In this document: positions 28,311 through 37,058 of the stretch, piece by piece | Position numbering within the stretch: the stretch's first letter is position 1 | Layout: the number at the start of each line of letters is the position of its first letter | From: Mycolicibacterium litorale | GTDB lineage: Bacteria > Actinomycetota > Actinomycetes > Mycobacteriales > Mycobacteriaceae | Assembly (NCBI GenBank): GCA_002007745.1 | Contig: CP019882.1 | Coordinates: 868,001-932,000 of the forward strand | DNA: 64,000 bases | Direction of reading: 5' to 3' | Notes under the pieces: generated by a model | Database searches by the model: none | What the model saw: only the letters and a program-made list of their open reading frames with translations | What the model was told of the DNA's origin: nothing | Position numbers and translations under genes: made by a program

Positions 28311-28622
28311 ATGACCGTCGAACAGCAGCAGCCGGCGTTCCTGGACAGCGTGCTCGGCTGGTTGCGCAAGGGCTACCCGGAAGGCGTTCCGCCCAAGGAC
28401 TATTACCCGCTGCTGGCCCTGCTGAAGAGGTCGCTGACCGAGGACGAGGTCGTTCAGGCTGCGCAGTCGATCCTGCGGGAAGGCGATTTCGACAGCCCGG
28501 TCACCGAAGAGCAGATCCGCGAGGCGGTCCGCCAGACCATCGAGAAGGAACCGGTGGCCGACGAGCTCAACCAGGTGGCCGCCCGGTTGGCCTCGGTGGG
28601 CTGGCCGCTCGAACACCGCTAA
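28311..28622 (+). CDS. DUF3349 family protein, copy 2
   Basis: A 103-residue paralogue of the product at 26187-26489, sharing WLRKGYPEGVP, the YYPLLALLKRSLTEDEV helix and a WPLEHR ending. It starts seven bases after the membrane protein gene, so pitA, the membrane protein and this gene form one operon. Its stop codon lies within the first copy of a 28-bp direct repeat. Two DUF3349 genes on opposite strands flanking pitA is unusual for the locus. Confidence 0.82.
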   Translation: MTVEQQQPAFLDSVLGWLRKGYPEGVPPKDYYPLLALLKRSLTEDEVVQAAQSILREGDFDSPVTEEQIREAVRQTIEKEPVADELNQVAARLASVGWPLEHR

Positions 28623-28640
28623 CGCGTAGCGCGGCGCAGC
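28613..28640. repeat. 28-bp direct repeat, copy 1
   Basis: Begins ACACCGCTAACGCGTAG and covers the stop codon of the DUF3349 gene. It matches 29062-29089 at 27 of 28 positions, in the same orientation, 449 bases apart. Confidence 0.8.
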
Positions 28641-28871
28641 TCCCGCTCGGCTTGCCCGACGAACCTGCCGATCACGCGGCATTCGGTCGACAGAATCCGA
28701 TGCAGCACAGGATGTCTCGACGTGGTGGTGGCCGCCCGAGCGACTTCGTCACGATTAGAGTGGTCGACTACGCGTGCGCGGCGATCCCAGTCGCTCCTAT
28801 CCTGCAGTGAGCCCAACAGGTGGGTCGTTGCCAGGCGAGGAGTTGGCCCCGTGGGGGATTGGGCGCGCTCC

Positions 28872-29042
28872 ATGTTGCTCACGTGTGCTGGCCAGTGCGG
28901 CAAGCATTTGGACGATCCACAGGGTCAAGAGGCTTGGTACGCCATCTACGGGCGCAATGGCGATCTCTACCTCGTGTGTCCCGACTGTGAGCCGACAGTC
29001 GGCCCCACCCTGATGGGCTTCACTGACCCGCCCACCGGGTAG
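28872..29042 (+). CDS. Possible small zinc-ribbon protein (56 aa)
   Basis: A 56-codon frame from ATG 28872. It contains CAGQC near the start and CPDC in the second half, a four-cysteine arrangement able to bind zinc, with a hydrophilic AWYAIYGRNGDLYLV segment between them. A GGGGGA stretch lies upstream at 28853-28858. It is enclosed between two 28-bp direct repeats. I recognise no family; it may be a real small protein or chance. Confidence 0.4.
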   Translation: MLLTCAGQCGKHLDDPQGQEAWYAIYGRNGDLYLVCPDCEPTVGPTLMGFTDPPTG

Positions 29043-29061
29043 GCAACCGCCCACACGGCCC

Positions 29062-29089
29062 ACACCGCTAACGCGTATCGCGGCGCAGC
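29062..29089. repeat. 28-bp direct repeat, copy 2
   Basis: Same sequence as 28613-28640 with one base changed. It covers the 3' end of the glyoxalase-like gene (complementary strand), including its stop codon. Confidence 0.8.
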
Positions 29090-29463
29090 GGGTGGTCGTC
29101 GGGAACCTGCACGAAGATCAGCGGCATCCCGTCCGGGTCACTGACGTGCATCTCGTGCAGGCCCCAGGATTCTCGGCGGGCCTCGCGAGCGATCTGGACG
29201 CCACGCGCCCGCAGCTCGTCCTGGGTGGCGTAGAGATCACGCACCTGCAGCCACAGCGCTGCGGGAAAGGGTGCGGCCGGCCCGTCGTTCGACCTCGCCG
29301 GTGCGCCGTGGCCGGCCAACTCGATCAGGGACTGGCCGGCGTAGAACACTGTGCCGCCGCTGTATTCGCGGGCGATGGCCAACCCGATCGCGTCACGGTA
29401 GAAGGTCACCGAACGCGGGTAGTCCGCGGGCCGGAGCAGTATGCGGCTCGCCAGGATGTCCAT
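29068..29463 (-). CDS. Glyoxalase/VOC superfamily protein
   Basis: A 131-residue protein with the paired beta-alpha-beta-beta-beta units of the vicinal oxygen chelate fold. Features include RPADYPRSVTFYRDAIG at the start, GGTVFYAGQSLIELAG, and WGLHEMHVSDPDG, where His and the preceding Glu are possible metal ligands. The orthologue in the locus is Rv0546c. The substrate is unknown. Confidence 0.82.
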   Translation of the reverse strand: MDILASRILLRPADYPRSVTFYRDAIGLAIAREYSGGTVFYAGQSLIELAGHGAPARSNDGPAAPFPAALWLQVRDLYATQDELRARGVQIAREARRESWGLHEMHVSDPDGMPLIFVQVPDDHPLRRDTR

Positions 29464-29477
29464 GCTTCGTGTCTACC

Positions 29478-30323
29478 TCAGCTGGGTTGCATGCGCTGGC
29501 GCTTCATCGCCCGGTTGAGCACACCGGGGGCGACCACGTCGATCGCCCTGGCCGTGACCGCCATCCGCGGCGCGATGCGCACCGGTCGGTGCCGGGCGGC
29601 GTCGATCATCCACCGCCCGGCCTCCTCGGCGGTCAACGCGGGCAGGCCGTCGTAGGCCTTCGTCGGCGCGATCATCGGGGTGGCCACCAACGGGTAGTAC
29701 AGCGTCGTCGAATGCACGCCGTGCGGCGACCATTCGGTTTCGATGACCCGGCTCACCGCGGACAGTGCAGCCTTGGAGGCGTTGTAGACACCGAACAACG
29801 GAGAGGCCTCACTGAACACGCCCCAGGTGGCGACGTTGATGATGTGCCCGTCGCCGCGCTCGATCATGGCCGGTGCCAACCCCCGAATCAGCCGCAGTGG
29901 GGAGAAGTAGTTCAGCGTCATGGTGCGTTCGACATCGTGCCACCGGTCCAACGACTCGGCCAGCGGCCGCCGGATCGACCGGCCGGCATTGTTCACCAGG
30001 ATGTCCACCGTCCCGACGCTGTCGGCCAGTGCGTCGACGGCGTCGAGGTCGGACAGGTCGCAGGGCATCGAACTCGCCGAGCCCCCCGCTGCGGTGATGC
30101 GGTCGACTACTTCGTCGAGCAGGTCGGCCCGCCGTGCCACCAGCACCACCTCGCAGCCGTTGGCGGCGAACTGCTCGGCACCGGCGGCGCCGATGCCCGA
30201 CGACGCGCCGGTCACCAGCACCCGTTTGCCGCGCAGGTCGATGTTGGTCCCGGTCGGCAGGCTCAGCGGCGGGCGCATCCCGGTCAACGCGATCACTTCG
30301 GTCAATCTGCGGCGCAGGTCCAT
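29478..30323 (-). CDS. Short-chain dehydrogenase/reductase
   Basis: A 281-residue classical SDR. ATG 30323 is used; the open frame extends upstream only through the palindromic repeat. The cofactor motif TGASSGIG is near residue 38, NNAG near 115, and the catalytic YNASK follows. The product matches Rv0547c. A C-terminal helix rich in Arg/Met may associate with the membrane. It is separated from menB by the 62-bp repeat copy B. Confidence 0.88.
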   Translation of the reverse strand: MDLRRRLTEVIALTGMRPPLSLPTGTNIDLRGKRVLVTGASSGIGAAGAEQFAANGCEVVLVARRADLLDEVVDRITAAGGSASSMPCDLSDLDAVDALADSVGTVDILVNNAGRSIRRPLAESLDRWHDVERTMTLNYFSPLRLIRGLAPAMIERGDGHIINVATWGVFSEASPLFGVYNASKAALSAVSRVIETEWSPHGVHSTTLYYPLVATPMIAPTKAYDGLPALTAEEAGRWMIDAARHRPVRIAPRMAVTARAIDVVAPGVLNRAMKRQRMQPS

Positions 30324-30338
30324 GGGTTGTCTCTCTCC

Positions 30339-30400
30339 CGCGAGCAGACGCAGAAGGCCCCGACACGCCGGAGGGTAGGGCCCGTTTGCGTCTGCTCGCG
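30339..30400. repeat. 62-bp palindromic repeat, copy B
   Basis: Inverted arms (left CGCGAGCAGACGCA, right TGCGTCTGCTCGCG) around a centre with GACACGCCG. It fills nearly the whole 79-base gap between menB and the SDR gene. It could fold as a long hairpin in RNA from either strand and may end or stabilise the menB message. Confidence 0.85.
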
Positions 30401-30402
30401 TA

Positions 30403-31305
30403 TCAGAAGTAGCGGGGGAACGGGCTCCAGTCCGGGTCGCGCTTCTCCAGGAACGCATCGCGCCCCTCGACCGCCTCGTCGGTCATGTAGGCCAACCGGG
30501 TCGCCTCCCCGGCGAACAGTTGCTGGCCGACCAAACCGTCATCGAGGAGGTTGAAGGCGAACTTCAGCATGCGTTGCGCCTGAGGCGATTTCCCATTGAT
30601 CTCCTTGGCCCACTGCACCGCCACCTGCTCCAGGTCGGCATGGTCGACGACCTCGTTGACCGCACCCATGTGGTGCATCTGCTCAGCGGTGTAGGTGCGG
30701 CCCAGGAAGAAGATCTCCCTGGCGAACTTCTGGCCCACCTGCCGTGCCAGATATGCGCTGCCGTAGCCGCCGTCGAAGCTGCCGACGTCGGCGTCGGTCT
30801 GCTTGAACCGGGCGTGCTCACGGCTGGCCAGGGTCAGGTCGCACACCACGTGCAGGCTGTGTCCGCCGCCGGCGGCCCAGCCGTTGACCAGGCAGATCAC
30901 CACCTTGGGCATGAATCGGATGAGCCGTTGCACCTCGAGGATGTGCAGCCGTCCGGCGCGGGCGGCATCCACCGTGTCGGCGGTTTCACCGGCCGCGTAC
31001 TGGTATCCGGTGCGCCCGCGGATCCGCTGATCGCCGCCCGAGCAGAACGCCCACCCGCCGTCCTTGGGCGACGGGCCGTTGCCGGTCAGCAGCACGACGC
31101 CGACGTCCGGTGACATCCGGGCGTGGTCCAGCGTGCGGTACAACTCGTCGACGGTGTGTGGGCGGAATGCGTTGCGCACCTCGGGCCGGTCGAACGCCAC
31201 CCGCACCGTGCCGTCGGAGACGTGGCGGTGGTAGGTGATGTCTGTCAGGTCTTCGAAGCCGTCGACGGTCTTCCAGAGGGAGGCGTCAAAGGGATTGTCA
31301 GTCAA
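30403..31305 (-). CDS. menB: 1,4-Dihydroxy-2-naphthoyl-CoA synthase MenB
   Basis: A 300-residue crotonase-fold enzyme that closes the second ring of menaquinone. Motifs: FCSGGDQRIRG (oxyanion hole), VICLVNGWAAGGGHSLH, and TDADVGSFDGGYGSAYLAR, characteristic of MenB rather than other crotonases. The start is TTG 31305, which overlaps the stop of the upstream secreted-protein gene (TTGA) and therefore probably depends on coupling. It is shorter at the N-terminus than the 314-residue Rv0548c. Confidence 0.95.
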   Translation of the reverse strand: MTDNPFDASLWKTVDGFEDLTDITYHRHVSDGTVRVAFDRPEVRNAFRPHTVDELYRTLDHARMSPDVGVVLLTGNGPSPKDGGWAFCSGGDQRIRGRTGYQYAAGETADTVDAARAGRLHILEVQRLIRFMPKVVICLVNGWAAGGGHSLHVVCDLTLASREHARFKQTDADVGSFDGGYGSAYLARQVGQKFAREIFFLGRTYTAEQMHHMGAVNEVVDHADLEQVAVQWAKEINGKSPQAQRMLKFAFNLLDDGLVGQQLFAGEATRLAYMTDEAVEGRDAFLEKRDPDWSPFPRYF

Positions 31306-31934
31306 GGCTGTTGAACTCCGTCCTGGGTCATCGTCTGTTCTCCGCAGCTGATCGTCATCGCCGAGGTCACCACTGGATCCGCTGTCGAGGTTCCGGCGAC
31401 GGTGTCGGAACGCCCGATCGTCGCGGTCGAACCGCCGAGGTCGATCTCGGTGCGGCGCACCGTGTACCCGTTGCCGTCGGGCAGCGCCTGCAGTCCTACC
31501 AGATGCCTGCCGTCACCGAGATCACTGCATCCGATTCCGGTGCCGTTGCCCCGCAGGTTCTCCAGGTCGAACAGGAAGGGTTGACCCTGGGTGTCGTAGA
31601 CCGTGTCGATCTTGCAACCGACGAGCGCGAACAGGTGGGCAACCCGGCCGGTGCTCACGATCAGCTGGCGCTGGCCGTCGGCCTGGGCGTCGATGACCAT
31701 CGCCTGCAACGGCATTGGCGATGCCCCCGTTACCCGGACTCGGCCGTTGCCCACGGCGGTCGTCACGCCGATCAGTCCGTCTGGACTGATCCAGAGCGCG
31801 CCACCGTCGAAGGGCTTGCTGGCCGAACCGGGCGGTGGCCCGTCTTCGGTGCAGAACGGATCGGCTTGGGCCGCAGGGGCATTCATGACCGCAATGGCAA
31901 GCGCAACCGCGAGTGCCAGCGCAAGCCGGGTCAT
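31302..31934 (-). CDS. Secreted protein of unknown function
   Basis: A 210-residue protein with a signal peptide: basic start MTRLA, hydrophobic core, then APAAQADPF, a likely signal peptidase site near residue 25. The mature part has three or four cysteines (CTED, GCKI, GCSD, SCGE) that could form disulfides, and beta-rich composition. ATG 31934 overlaps the upstream stop, and the stop overlaps the menB start. I do not recognise a family. Confidence 0.7.
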   Translation of the reverse strand: MTRLALALAVALAIAVMNAPAAQADPFCTEDGPPPGSASKPFDGGALWISPDGLIGVTTAVGNGRVRVTGASPMPLQAMVIDAQADGQRQLIVSTGRVAHLFALVGCKIDTVYDTQGQPFLFDLENLRGNGTGIGCSDLGDGRHLVGLQALPDGNGYTVRRTEIDLGGSTATIGRSDTVAGTSTADPVVTSAMTISCGEQTMTQDGVQQP

Positions 31935-32386
31935 GGGACCACCGGGTCGAACCGGAAGACCGCGCACCGACCGGCCAGCGCCTCGAACTCCTCGGGCCGG
32001 CCATCGGTGACCAGGCCGGCATTCTTCATGAAGGAGACGCCGGTGGGCACCAAGGTGGGAAAGGCGCGCAGCAGCGGGCGGGCTTCCCCGACGGACAGTT
32101 CGACCAGGTGTACGCGTTCGCTGTGGCGGCCCTGGGTCAGCGTTGCGGCGCCGGCCACTCGGGCATTGCGCACCCAGTCGGCGCCGGGGAAGCCGCCGAC
32201 CACGTACCGCTTACCGTCGACGGTGAACGGGGTGATCGGCGTCGAGCGCGGCTTGCCCGACTTGCGGCCCGGGACGGTCAGCACCATCGGGCCGTCGGGC
32301 ATCAGTCCGGTCCGCATCACGGACATGAGCACCCTGTTCATCGCCTTCAGCCACCACGGTGGCCTGATGCGTTCGGAGTCGGCCAT
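31931..32386 (-). CDS. Deazaflavin (F420)-dependent nitroreductase family protein
   Basis: A 151-residue DDN/DUF385-type protein. It has LTVPGRKSGKPRSTPIT and RYVVGGFPGADWVRNARVAGAATL, the signature of the family that binds F420 through its split beta-barrel. It starts at ATG 32386 and its stop overlaps the next gene. Members reduce quinones or nitro-compounds; the menB context makes quinone chemistry plausible but unproven. Confidence 0.85.
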   Translation of the reverse strand: MADSERIRPPWWLKAMNRVLMSVMRTGLMPDGPMVLTVPGRKSGKPRSTPITPFTVDGKRYVVGGFPGADWVRNARVAGAATLTQGRHSERVHLVELSVGEARPLLRAFPTLVPTGVSFMKNAGLVTDGRPEEFEALAGRCAVFRFDPVVP

Positions 32387-32403
32387 GATCTGAAAAGGTA
32401 CGC

Positions 32404-33093
32404 CTACAGCGCGACGCCCCGAGCACGGAGCGGGTCGATCAATCCGGTTGGGCGTTCGGCCACCGGCAGCGGGTCGACCAGGATGAAGTCGCAGCCGATC
32501 GCGCGAGCGCCACCGTCGTTTTCCTCGCTGTCACCGACCATGATGGCCTCGTGTGCCTCGACACCAAGACGCTCCAGCGCGATCTGGAAGATCCGCGGGT
32601 CGGGTTTGACCACACCGACTTCGTAGGACAGCACGATTTCGTCGGCCTTGGCCCCCGCGGCTTCCAACGCCGGCCGGATGTCGAACGCAATATTGGAGAC
32701 GACGGCGGTACGCACGCCACCGGCCTCGAGTGATCGCAATACCTCGACGGTGTCGGGGTATGGCACCCAGGAGTCAGGGTCGATCGCCCGCCGGTAGAGC
32801 GCCTCGGCGTGGTGCCCCGACAGCCCCGCGTCAGCGAGCGCGTGAAGATAAGCCTCTCGGTGCAGGGCCGGCTTGAGATCGCGGTTAACCCACGCGTGGT
32901 ATGCCTCCGCAGTCCTCGTCACCGAGCCGCCGGTCGGATGGGTCAGGCGGTCCATCAGTTCGGCCTGCGCGTGCTCATCGACCGCGCGCCTGCCGTCGTC
33001 GTTGACCAGCTCCATTCCAGTGAACCAGCTGTCGTCTCCTTCGAGACGAAACAAGGTACCGGAGAAGTCGAAGAGGACGGCAGACGCGTGCAT
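32404..33093 (-). CDS. HAD-superfamily hydrolase
   Basis: A 229-residue phosphatase-like protein. Motif I is LFDFSGTL, where the second conserved Asp is replaced by Ser. Motif II is VVSNIA, motif III VVKPDP and motif IV MVGDSEENDGGAR. The missing general acid in motif I (DxD becomes DxS) is notable and may reduce phosphatase activity. It has a helical cap from 20 to 100. It is transcribed towards menB. Confidence 0.82.
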   Translation of the reverse strand: MHASAVLFDFSGTLFRLEGDDSWFTGMELVNDDGRRAVDEHAQAELMDRLTHPTGGSVTRTAEAYHAWVNRDLKPALHREAYLHALADAGLSGHHAEALYRRAIDPDSWVPYPDTVEVLRSLEAGGVRTAVVSNIAFDIRPALEAAGAKADEIVLSYEVGVVKPDPRIFQIALERLGVEAHEAIMVGDSEENDGGARAIGCDFILVDPLPVAERPTGLIDPLRARGVAL

Positions 33094-33111
33094 TGGTCCA
33101 TCGTCCCAGGT

Positions 33112-33648
33112 TCACGGTCCGGGAGCGGTGAGGCCCGGTGCTTGAGCGGGTGAGGGGGGCGTGTGCCGCAGGTTCGATGTGAACTCCACACCCTTGTAGT
33201 AGGCCAGCAGAACGCCAAGGCCGATCAGGGCAGCGACGAATGCGATCTTGGCGGCCGTCACCAGGATGCGGACACCGCGTGGCTTGGCCTCCCTGACGGG
33301 GGGTGCGGCCCGCGGAGGCTTGCGAGTCGCACCGGCGGGCAGCGCTGATGGTTCCTTCTTGCGCAGGAACAGCATCAGCAGATCGCCGGCCCGGGTGTAT
33401 TGCTCGCGATCCACATAGAGTTGCCGCCCCGGAGCCGCGGCACCTGTGCGACGGCTCGGTTTGGCGACGTAGCCACCGATATCGTTGTCCTGCAAGAGTT
33501 CAAGCACTGGCCCGGCGTCGGTGACGTCGAGTTCGGCGATGACTATCCAGGTGTCGGCCCACACGTCGTTGCCCCGGCCGCCGGGCGGCAGCCAGAACAT
33601 CACGTCGCGCTCTTTGAGGTATTCGAGCGGGATGATGCGGGACTGCAT
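33112..33648 (-). CDS. Single-pass membrane protein of unknown function
   Basis: 178 residues from ATG 33648 (GTG 33651 adjoins it). An N-terminal soluble part (1-95) has beta-rich segments, including WIVIAELDVTDAGPVLELLQ, that resemble a small regulator-like fold. A Pro/Arg linker follows, then one helix (about 130-150) and a Pro-rich tail. I know no family name. It is probably the first gene of the transcript running to menB. Confidence 0.6.
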   Translation of the reverse strand: MQSRIIPLEYLKERDVMFWLPPGGRGNDVWADTWIVIAELDVTDAGPVLELLQDNDIGGYVAKPSRRTGAAAPGRQLYVDREQYTRAGDLLMLFLRKKEPSALPAGATRKPPRAAPPVREAKPRGVRILVTAAKIAFVAALIGLGVLLAYYKGVEFTSNLRHTPPSPAQAPGLTAPGP

Positions 33649-33703
33649 CACCCATTATTGCTCTCGAGCCGGCATTAGCCGACGGGGTTTGATGGTCGGA
33701 TTC

Positions 33704-33729
33704 CGCCGCGGGGCTGGCGCCCCGCGGCG
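33704..33729 (-). terminator. Hairpin terminator after fadD8
   Basis: An 11-pair stem of pure G/C (CGCCGCGGGGC with GCCCCGCGGCG) with a four-base loop, adjoining the fadD8 stop codon on the minus strand. No T tract. Confidence 0.65.
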
Positions 33730-35364
33730 TCACCCGACGGCTCGACCGACACCTTCCCAGAACTGCGCCCGCACGGCCTTCTTATCCGGCTTACCCAGCG
33801 CGGTCACCGGTACCGACTCGACGACGATCACCTGCTTGGGCGACTGCACCGAGCCCTTGCGCTCCTTGACCGCGGTCTGGATCTCGACGGTCACCTTGGC
33901 CACCGACTCCTCGTCGGAAGGGTGGTCGGGGCGCAGCACGATCACCGCAGTCACGGCCTCGCCCCACTTCTCGTCCGGGGTTCCGATCACGCACACCTGC
34001 GCGACGGCGGGATGCTCGGCCACGACATCCTCCACCTCGCGGGGAAACACGTTGAACCCGCCGGTGACGATCATGTCCTTGACCCGGTCGACGATGAACC
34101 AGAAGCCGTCCTCGTCCTCACGGGCCATATCACCGGTGTGCAGCCAGCCGTCTTTGAACGTCTTGGCCGTCTCCTCCGGCAGGTTCCAGTACCCACCGCT
34201 CAGCAGCGGTCCGGACACGCAGATCTCGCCGACCTCGCCCTGGGGCACCTCGTTGCCCTCGGCGTCGAGCAGCGCGGTCCGCGCGAACAGGGTCGGCCGC
34301 CCGCAGGAAGTCAGCCGCTTCTCGTCGTGGTCCTTCTTGGCCAGGTACGAGATCACCATCGGCGCCTCGGATTGGCCGTAGTACTGGGCGAAGATCGGCC
34401 CGAAGCGGCGGATCGCCTCGGCCAGTCGCACCGGGTTCATCGCCGAGGCGCCGTAGTACACCGTCTCCAGTGAAGACAGATCGCGGGTCTGCGAATCCGG
34501 GTGGTCCATCAGCGCGTAGATCATCGAGGGCACCAGCATCGTCGCGGTGATCTTCTGCTCCTCGATCACCCGCAGCACCTCGGCCGGATCGAACTTCGTC
34601 AGCACGACCAGTTCGCCACCCTTGATGATGGTCGGGACGAAGAACGCCGCCCCGGCATGCGACAGCGGGGTGCACATCAGGAACCGCGGGTTCTCCGGCC
34701 ATTCCCACTCGGCCAGCTGCACGGTGGTCATCGTGGTGATCGACTGTGCTGTGCCCAGCACGCCCTTGGGCTTGCCGGTGGTGCCGCCCGTGTAGGCCAT
34801 GCCGCCGATGTGATCGGGCGGAAGATCGGCAGCCACCAGGGGCTGGGGCGAGTACTTCGCCGCCTCGGCGATCAGATCCACCGCCGAATCGCCGAGCGCC
34901 TCGGGAACCGGGCCGAGGGTCAGCACCTGCTTGAGGGCGGGCACCTTCTCCAGCAGACCCTGTGCCCGTTCGACGAACATCGGGTTCGGGTCGATGATCA
35001 GCGATGTGACACCGGCGTCGCCCAGCACATAGGCGTGGTCGTCCAGCGAACCGAGAGGGTGTAGTGCCACCCGCCGGTAGCCCTGGGTCTGGCCGGCGCC
35101 GATGATCATCAGAACCTCGGGCCGGTTCAACGACAACAGCCCGACGGTCGCACCCGTCCCGGCGCCGAGCGCTTCGAACGCCTGAATGTATTGGCTGATG
35201 CGTTCCGCGAGCTGGCCACCGGTCAGAGTGGTGTCGCCTAGGTGCAGCACCGGCTTGTTCTTGTTGCGCTTGAGCGCGCCGACCGTCAGGTGTCCGGAAT
35301 GAATGGGATGGCGCAGCAGCTCGGCCGATGAGCGCTCGCGCGAAGAGGAGACGGGCTGGGTCAT
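33730..35364 (-). CDS. fadD8: Fatty-acyl-CoA/AMP ligase FadD8
   Basis: A 544-residue acyl-adenylate-forming enzyme. Motifs: YTGGTTGKPKG (AMP loop), YYGQSEAP, WLHTGDMA, the hinge DRVKDMIVTGG, and the catalytic-lysine region ALGKPDKKA. ATG 35364 was chosen over GTG 35373. The location matches Rv0551c. It activates carboxylic acids as CoA thioesters; chain length is not predictable. It is divergent from a second ligase gene 128 bases away. Confidence 0.85.
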   Translation of the reverse strand: MTQPVSSSRERSSAELLRHPIHSGHLTVGALKRNKNKPVLHLGDTTLTGGQLAERISQYIQAFEALGAGTGATVGLLSLNRPEVLMIIGAGQTQGYRRVALHPLGSLDDHAYVLGDAGVTSLIIDPNPMFVERAQGLLEKVPALKQVLTLGPVPEALGDSAVDLIAEAAKYSPQPLVAADLPPDHIGGMAYTGGTTGKPKGVLGTAQSITTMTTVQLAEWEWPENPRFLMCTPLSHAGAAFFVPTIIKGGELVVLTKFDPAEVLRVIEEQKITATMLVPSMIYALMDHPDSQTRDLSSLETVYYGASAMNPVRLAEAIRRFGPIFAQYYGQSEAPMVISYLAKKDHDEKRLTSCGRPTLFARTALLDAEGNEVPQGEVGEICVSGPLLSGGYWNLPEETAKTFKDGWLHTGDMAREDEDGFWFIVDRVKDMIVTGGFNVFPREVEDVVAEHPAVAQVCVIGTPDEKWGEAVTAVIVLRPDHPSDEESVAKVTVEIQTAVKERKGSVQSPKQVIVVESVPVTALGKPDKKAVRAQFWEGVGRAVG

Positions 35365-35492
35365 GCGGTCCACATTAGAACGTGTTCCAGATTTGATGGA
35401 AGGGCTGTCTTACCTACCGGCCGCCGGTGCTGCTGGCGCCGATATCGACAAGCCGTCGCCCGGCTTTTGGCCGGCATGGCACCCTGGCCGGT

Positions 35493-37058
35493 ATGCAACC
35501 TCCCGTACCGCGCTTTCTCGACGACCGGCCGGCCTACTGGGCCCAGCACAAGCCCGACGAGGACGCCATCAGTTACCTCGGCCGGAGCTGGACCTGGGCG
35601 CAGTGGGACGACCGGATCCGCCGGCTGGCCGGCGCCCTGGCCGAGCGCGGCATCGGTCACGGCGATGTGGTCGGGTTCCTGGACAAGAACCACCCGGCGT
35701 GTGTCGAGCTCACCCTGGCCGCGGCCTCGATCGGGGCGGCGACCGCCATCATCAACTTCCGGCTGGCCGGCGAGGAGATGGACTACGTCCTCAACGATTC
35801 CGGCGCCAAACTGCTGATCGTCGGATCCGAGATGAAACCCGCCATCGACAAGATCCGCGACCGGCTGGTCCATGTCCAACACGTCATCGAGGTCACCCCA
35901 GAAGGTGCTGACGGCGATGAGTACGAGGCGATGCTCGCCGCCGCGGCACCCAGGGGGCGCAGCTCCGAGGTCGATCCCGATGACCCGTGCCTGATTATGT
36001 ACTCCTCGGGCACCACCGGTCATCCCAAGGGGGTGACCCTGACCCAGCGGAACCTGCTGGCGCACACCCTCAACGCGGGCACCTTCGATTTCGAGCCCGG
36101 TGACAAGAACCTGGTGGCGATGCCGCTGTTCCACGTCGGCGGCTCGTCCTACGTGCAGTACGGCATCCACGCCGGAATCCCGACCATCATGACGCGCGAC
36201 GCTGACGGCGCCTCGCTGGCCGGTGCGATCCTGCAGGGCGCCAACCGCACCTTCCTGGTGCCTGCCGTGCTGGGCAAAGTGCTGGAGTCCGGCGAGGACG
36301 CCGTCAAGCTGTTCAGTGCGTTGCGGACCTTCGTTTACGGCGCCTCCCCGATGCCGCCCGCCCTGCTGCGCTCGGCTCTGAAAGCATGGCCGGACACCGA
36401 TTTCATCCAGGTGTACGGGCTGACCGAGGTGTGCGGGGCGATCACTCAGCTCTCTCCCGAGGTGCACCGGGACGACTCCCGCCCCGAGCGGCTGGTCAGC
36501 GCCGGCCAGCCGGCTCGGGAGGTGGAGGTCCGTGTGGTCGACCCCGACACGCTAGCCGAGATGCCCACCGGCGCACCTGGCGAATTGTGGTTTCGCACAC
36601 CACAGTTGATGAAGGGCTACCACAACAAGGCGGCAGCCACCGAATCGGCGATCACCGCGGACGGCTGGTTCCGCACCGGTGATATCGGGCGGGTCGACGA
36701 GGACGGCTTCGTCTTCGTCGAGGACCGGCTCAAGGACATGATCATCTCCGGTGGCGAGAACATCTACTCCGTCGAGGTCGAACGGGTCCTCACCGACCAT
36801 CCGGCAGTGCTCGACGCCGCGGTGTTCGGTGTGCCCGACGACAAGTGGGGCGAGTCGGTCAAGGCGGTGGTCGAATTGTCGGCGGGCCAAAGCGTTTCCG
36901 AGGAAGAGCTGGTCGCCTGGTGTCGCGAGCACCTGGCGCACTACAAGTGCCCGCGCAGCGTGGAGATCTCCGAAGCGCTGCCCCGCAATCCCACCGGCAA
37001 GCTGCTCAAGCGCGACCTCCGCAAGCCGTACTGGGAGAACCGCGACCGCGCGATCTGA
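35493..37058 (+). CDS. Acyl-CoA synthetase (ANL superfamily)
   Basis: A 521-residue ligase distinct from FadD8. Motifs: YSSGTTGHPKG, YGLTEVCGA, WFRTGDIG, DRLKDMIISGGENIYS and the lysine loop PTGKLLKRDLR. The start is ATG 35493. The last codon shares a base with the menC ATG (TGATG), so it is co-translated with menC. M. tuberculosis has a different gene (Rv0552) here. It resembles medium-chain or aromatic acid CoA ligases, so a duplicate role near menaquinone synthesis cannot be excluded. Confidence 0.85.
   Translation: MQPPVPRFLDDRPAYWAQHKPDEDAISYLGRSWTWAQWDDRIRRLAGALAERGIGHGDVVGFLDKNHPACVELTLAAASIGAATAIINFRLAGEEMDYVLNDSGAKLLIVGSEMKPAIDKIRDRLVHVQHVIEVTPEGADGDEYEAMLAAAAPRGRSSEVDPDDPCLIMYSSGTTGHPKGVTLTQRNLLAHTLNAGTFDFEPGDKNLVAMPLFHVGGSSYVQYGIHAGIPTIMTRDADGASLAGAILQGANRTFLVPAVLGKVLESGEDAVKLFSALRTFVYGASPMPPALLRSALKAWPDTDFIQVYGLTEVCGAITQLSPEVHRDDSRPERLVSAGQPAREVEVRVVDPDTLAEMPTGAPGELWFRTPQLMKGYHNKAAATESAITADGWFRTGDIGRVDEDGFVFVEDRLKDMIISGGENIYSVEVERVLTDHPAVLDAAVFGVPDDKWGESVKAVVELSAGQSVSEEELVAWCREHLAHYKCPRSVEISEALPRNPTGKLLKRDLRKPYWENRDRAI

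Noticed and set aside
28619..28903. A 94-codon minus-strand frame after the DUF3349 gene
   Set aside because: Apart from its last residues, which echo the glyoxalase C-terminus, it has no recognisable features and no ribosome-binding site.
30339..30400. Copy B of the repeat read simply as a terminator
   Set aside because: The same element occurs inside resB and is related to one at 61021, so it is a dispersed repeat first; any terminator action is secondary.
29271..30554. Long plus-strand frame opposite the SDR gene
   Set aside because: It mirrors the codon pattern of the SDR gene on the other strand, with low-complexity Arg/His/Gly content; a shadow frame.
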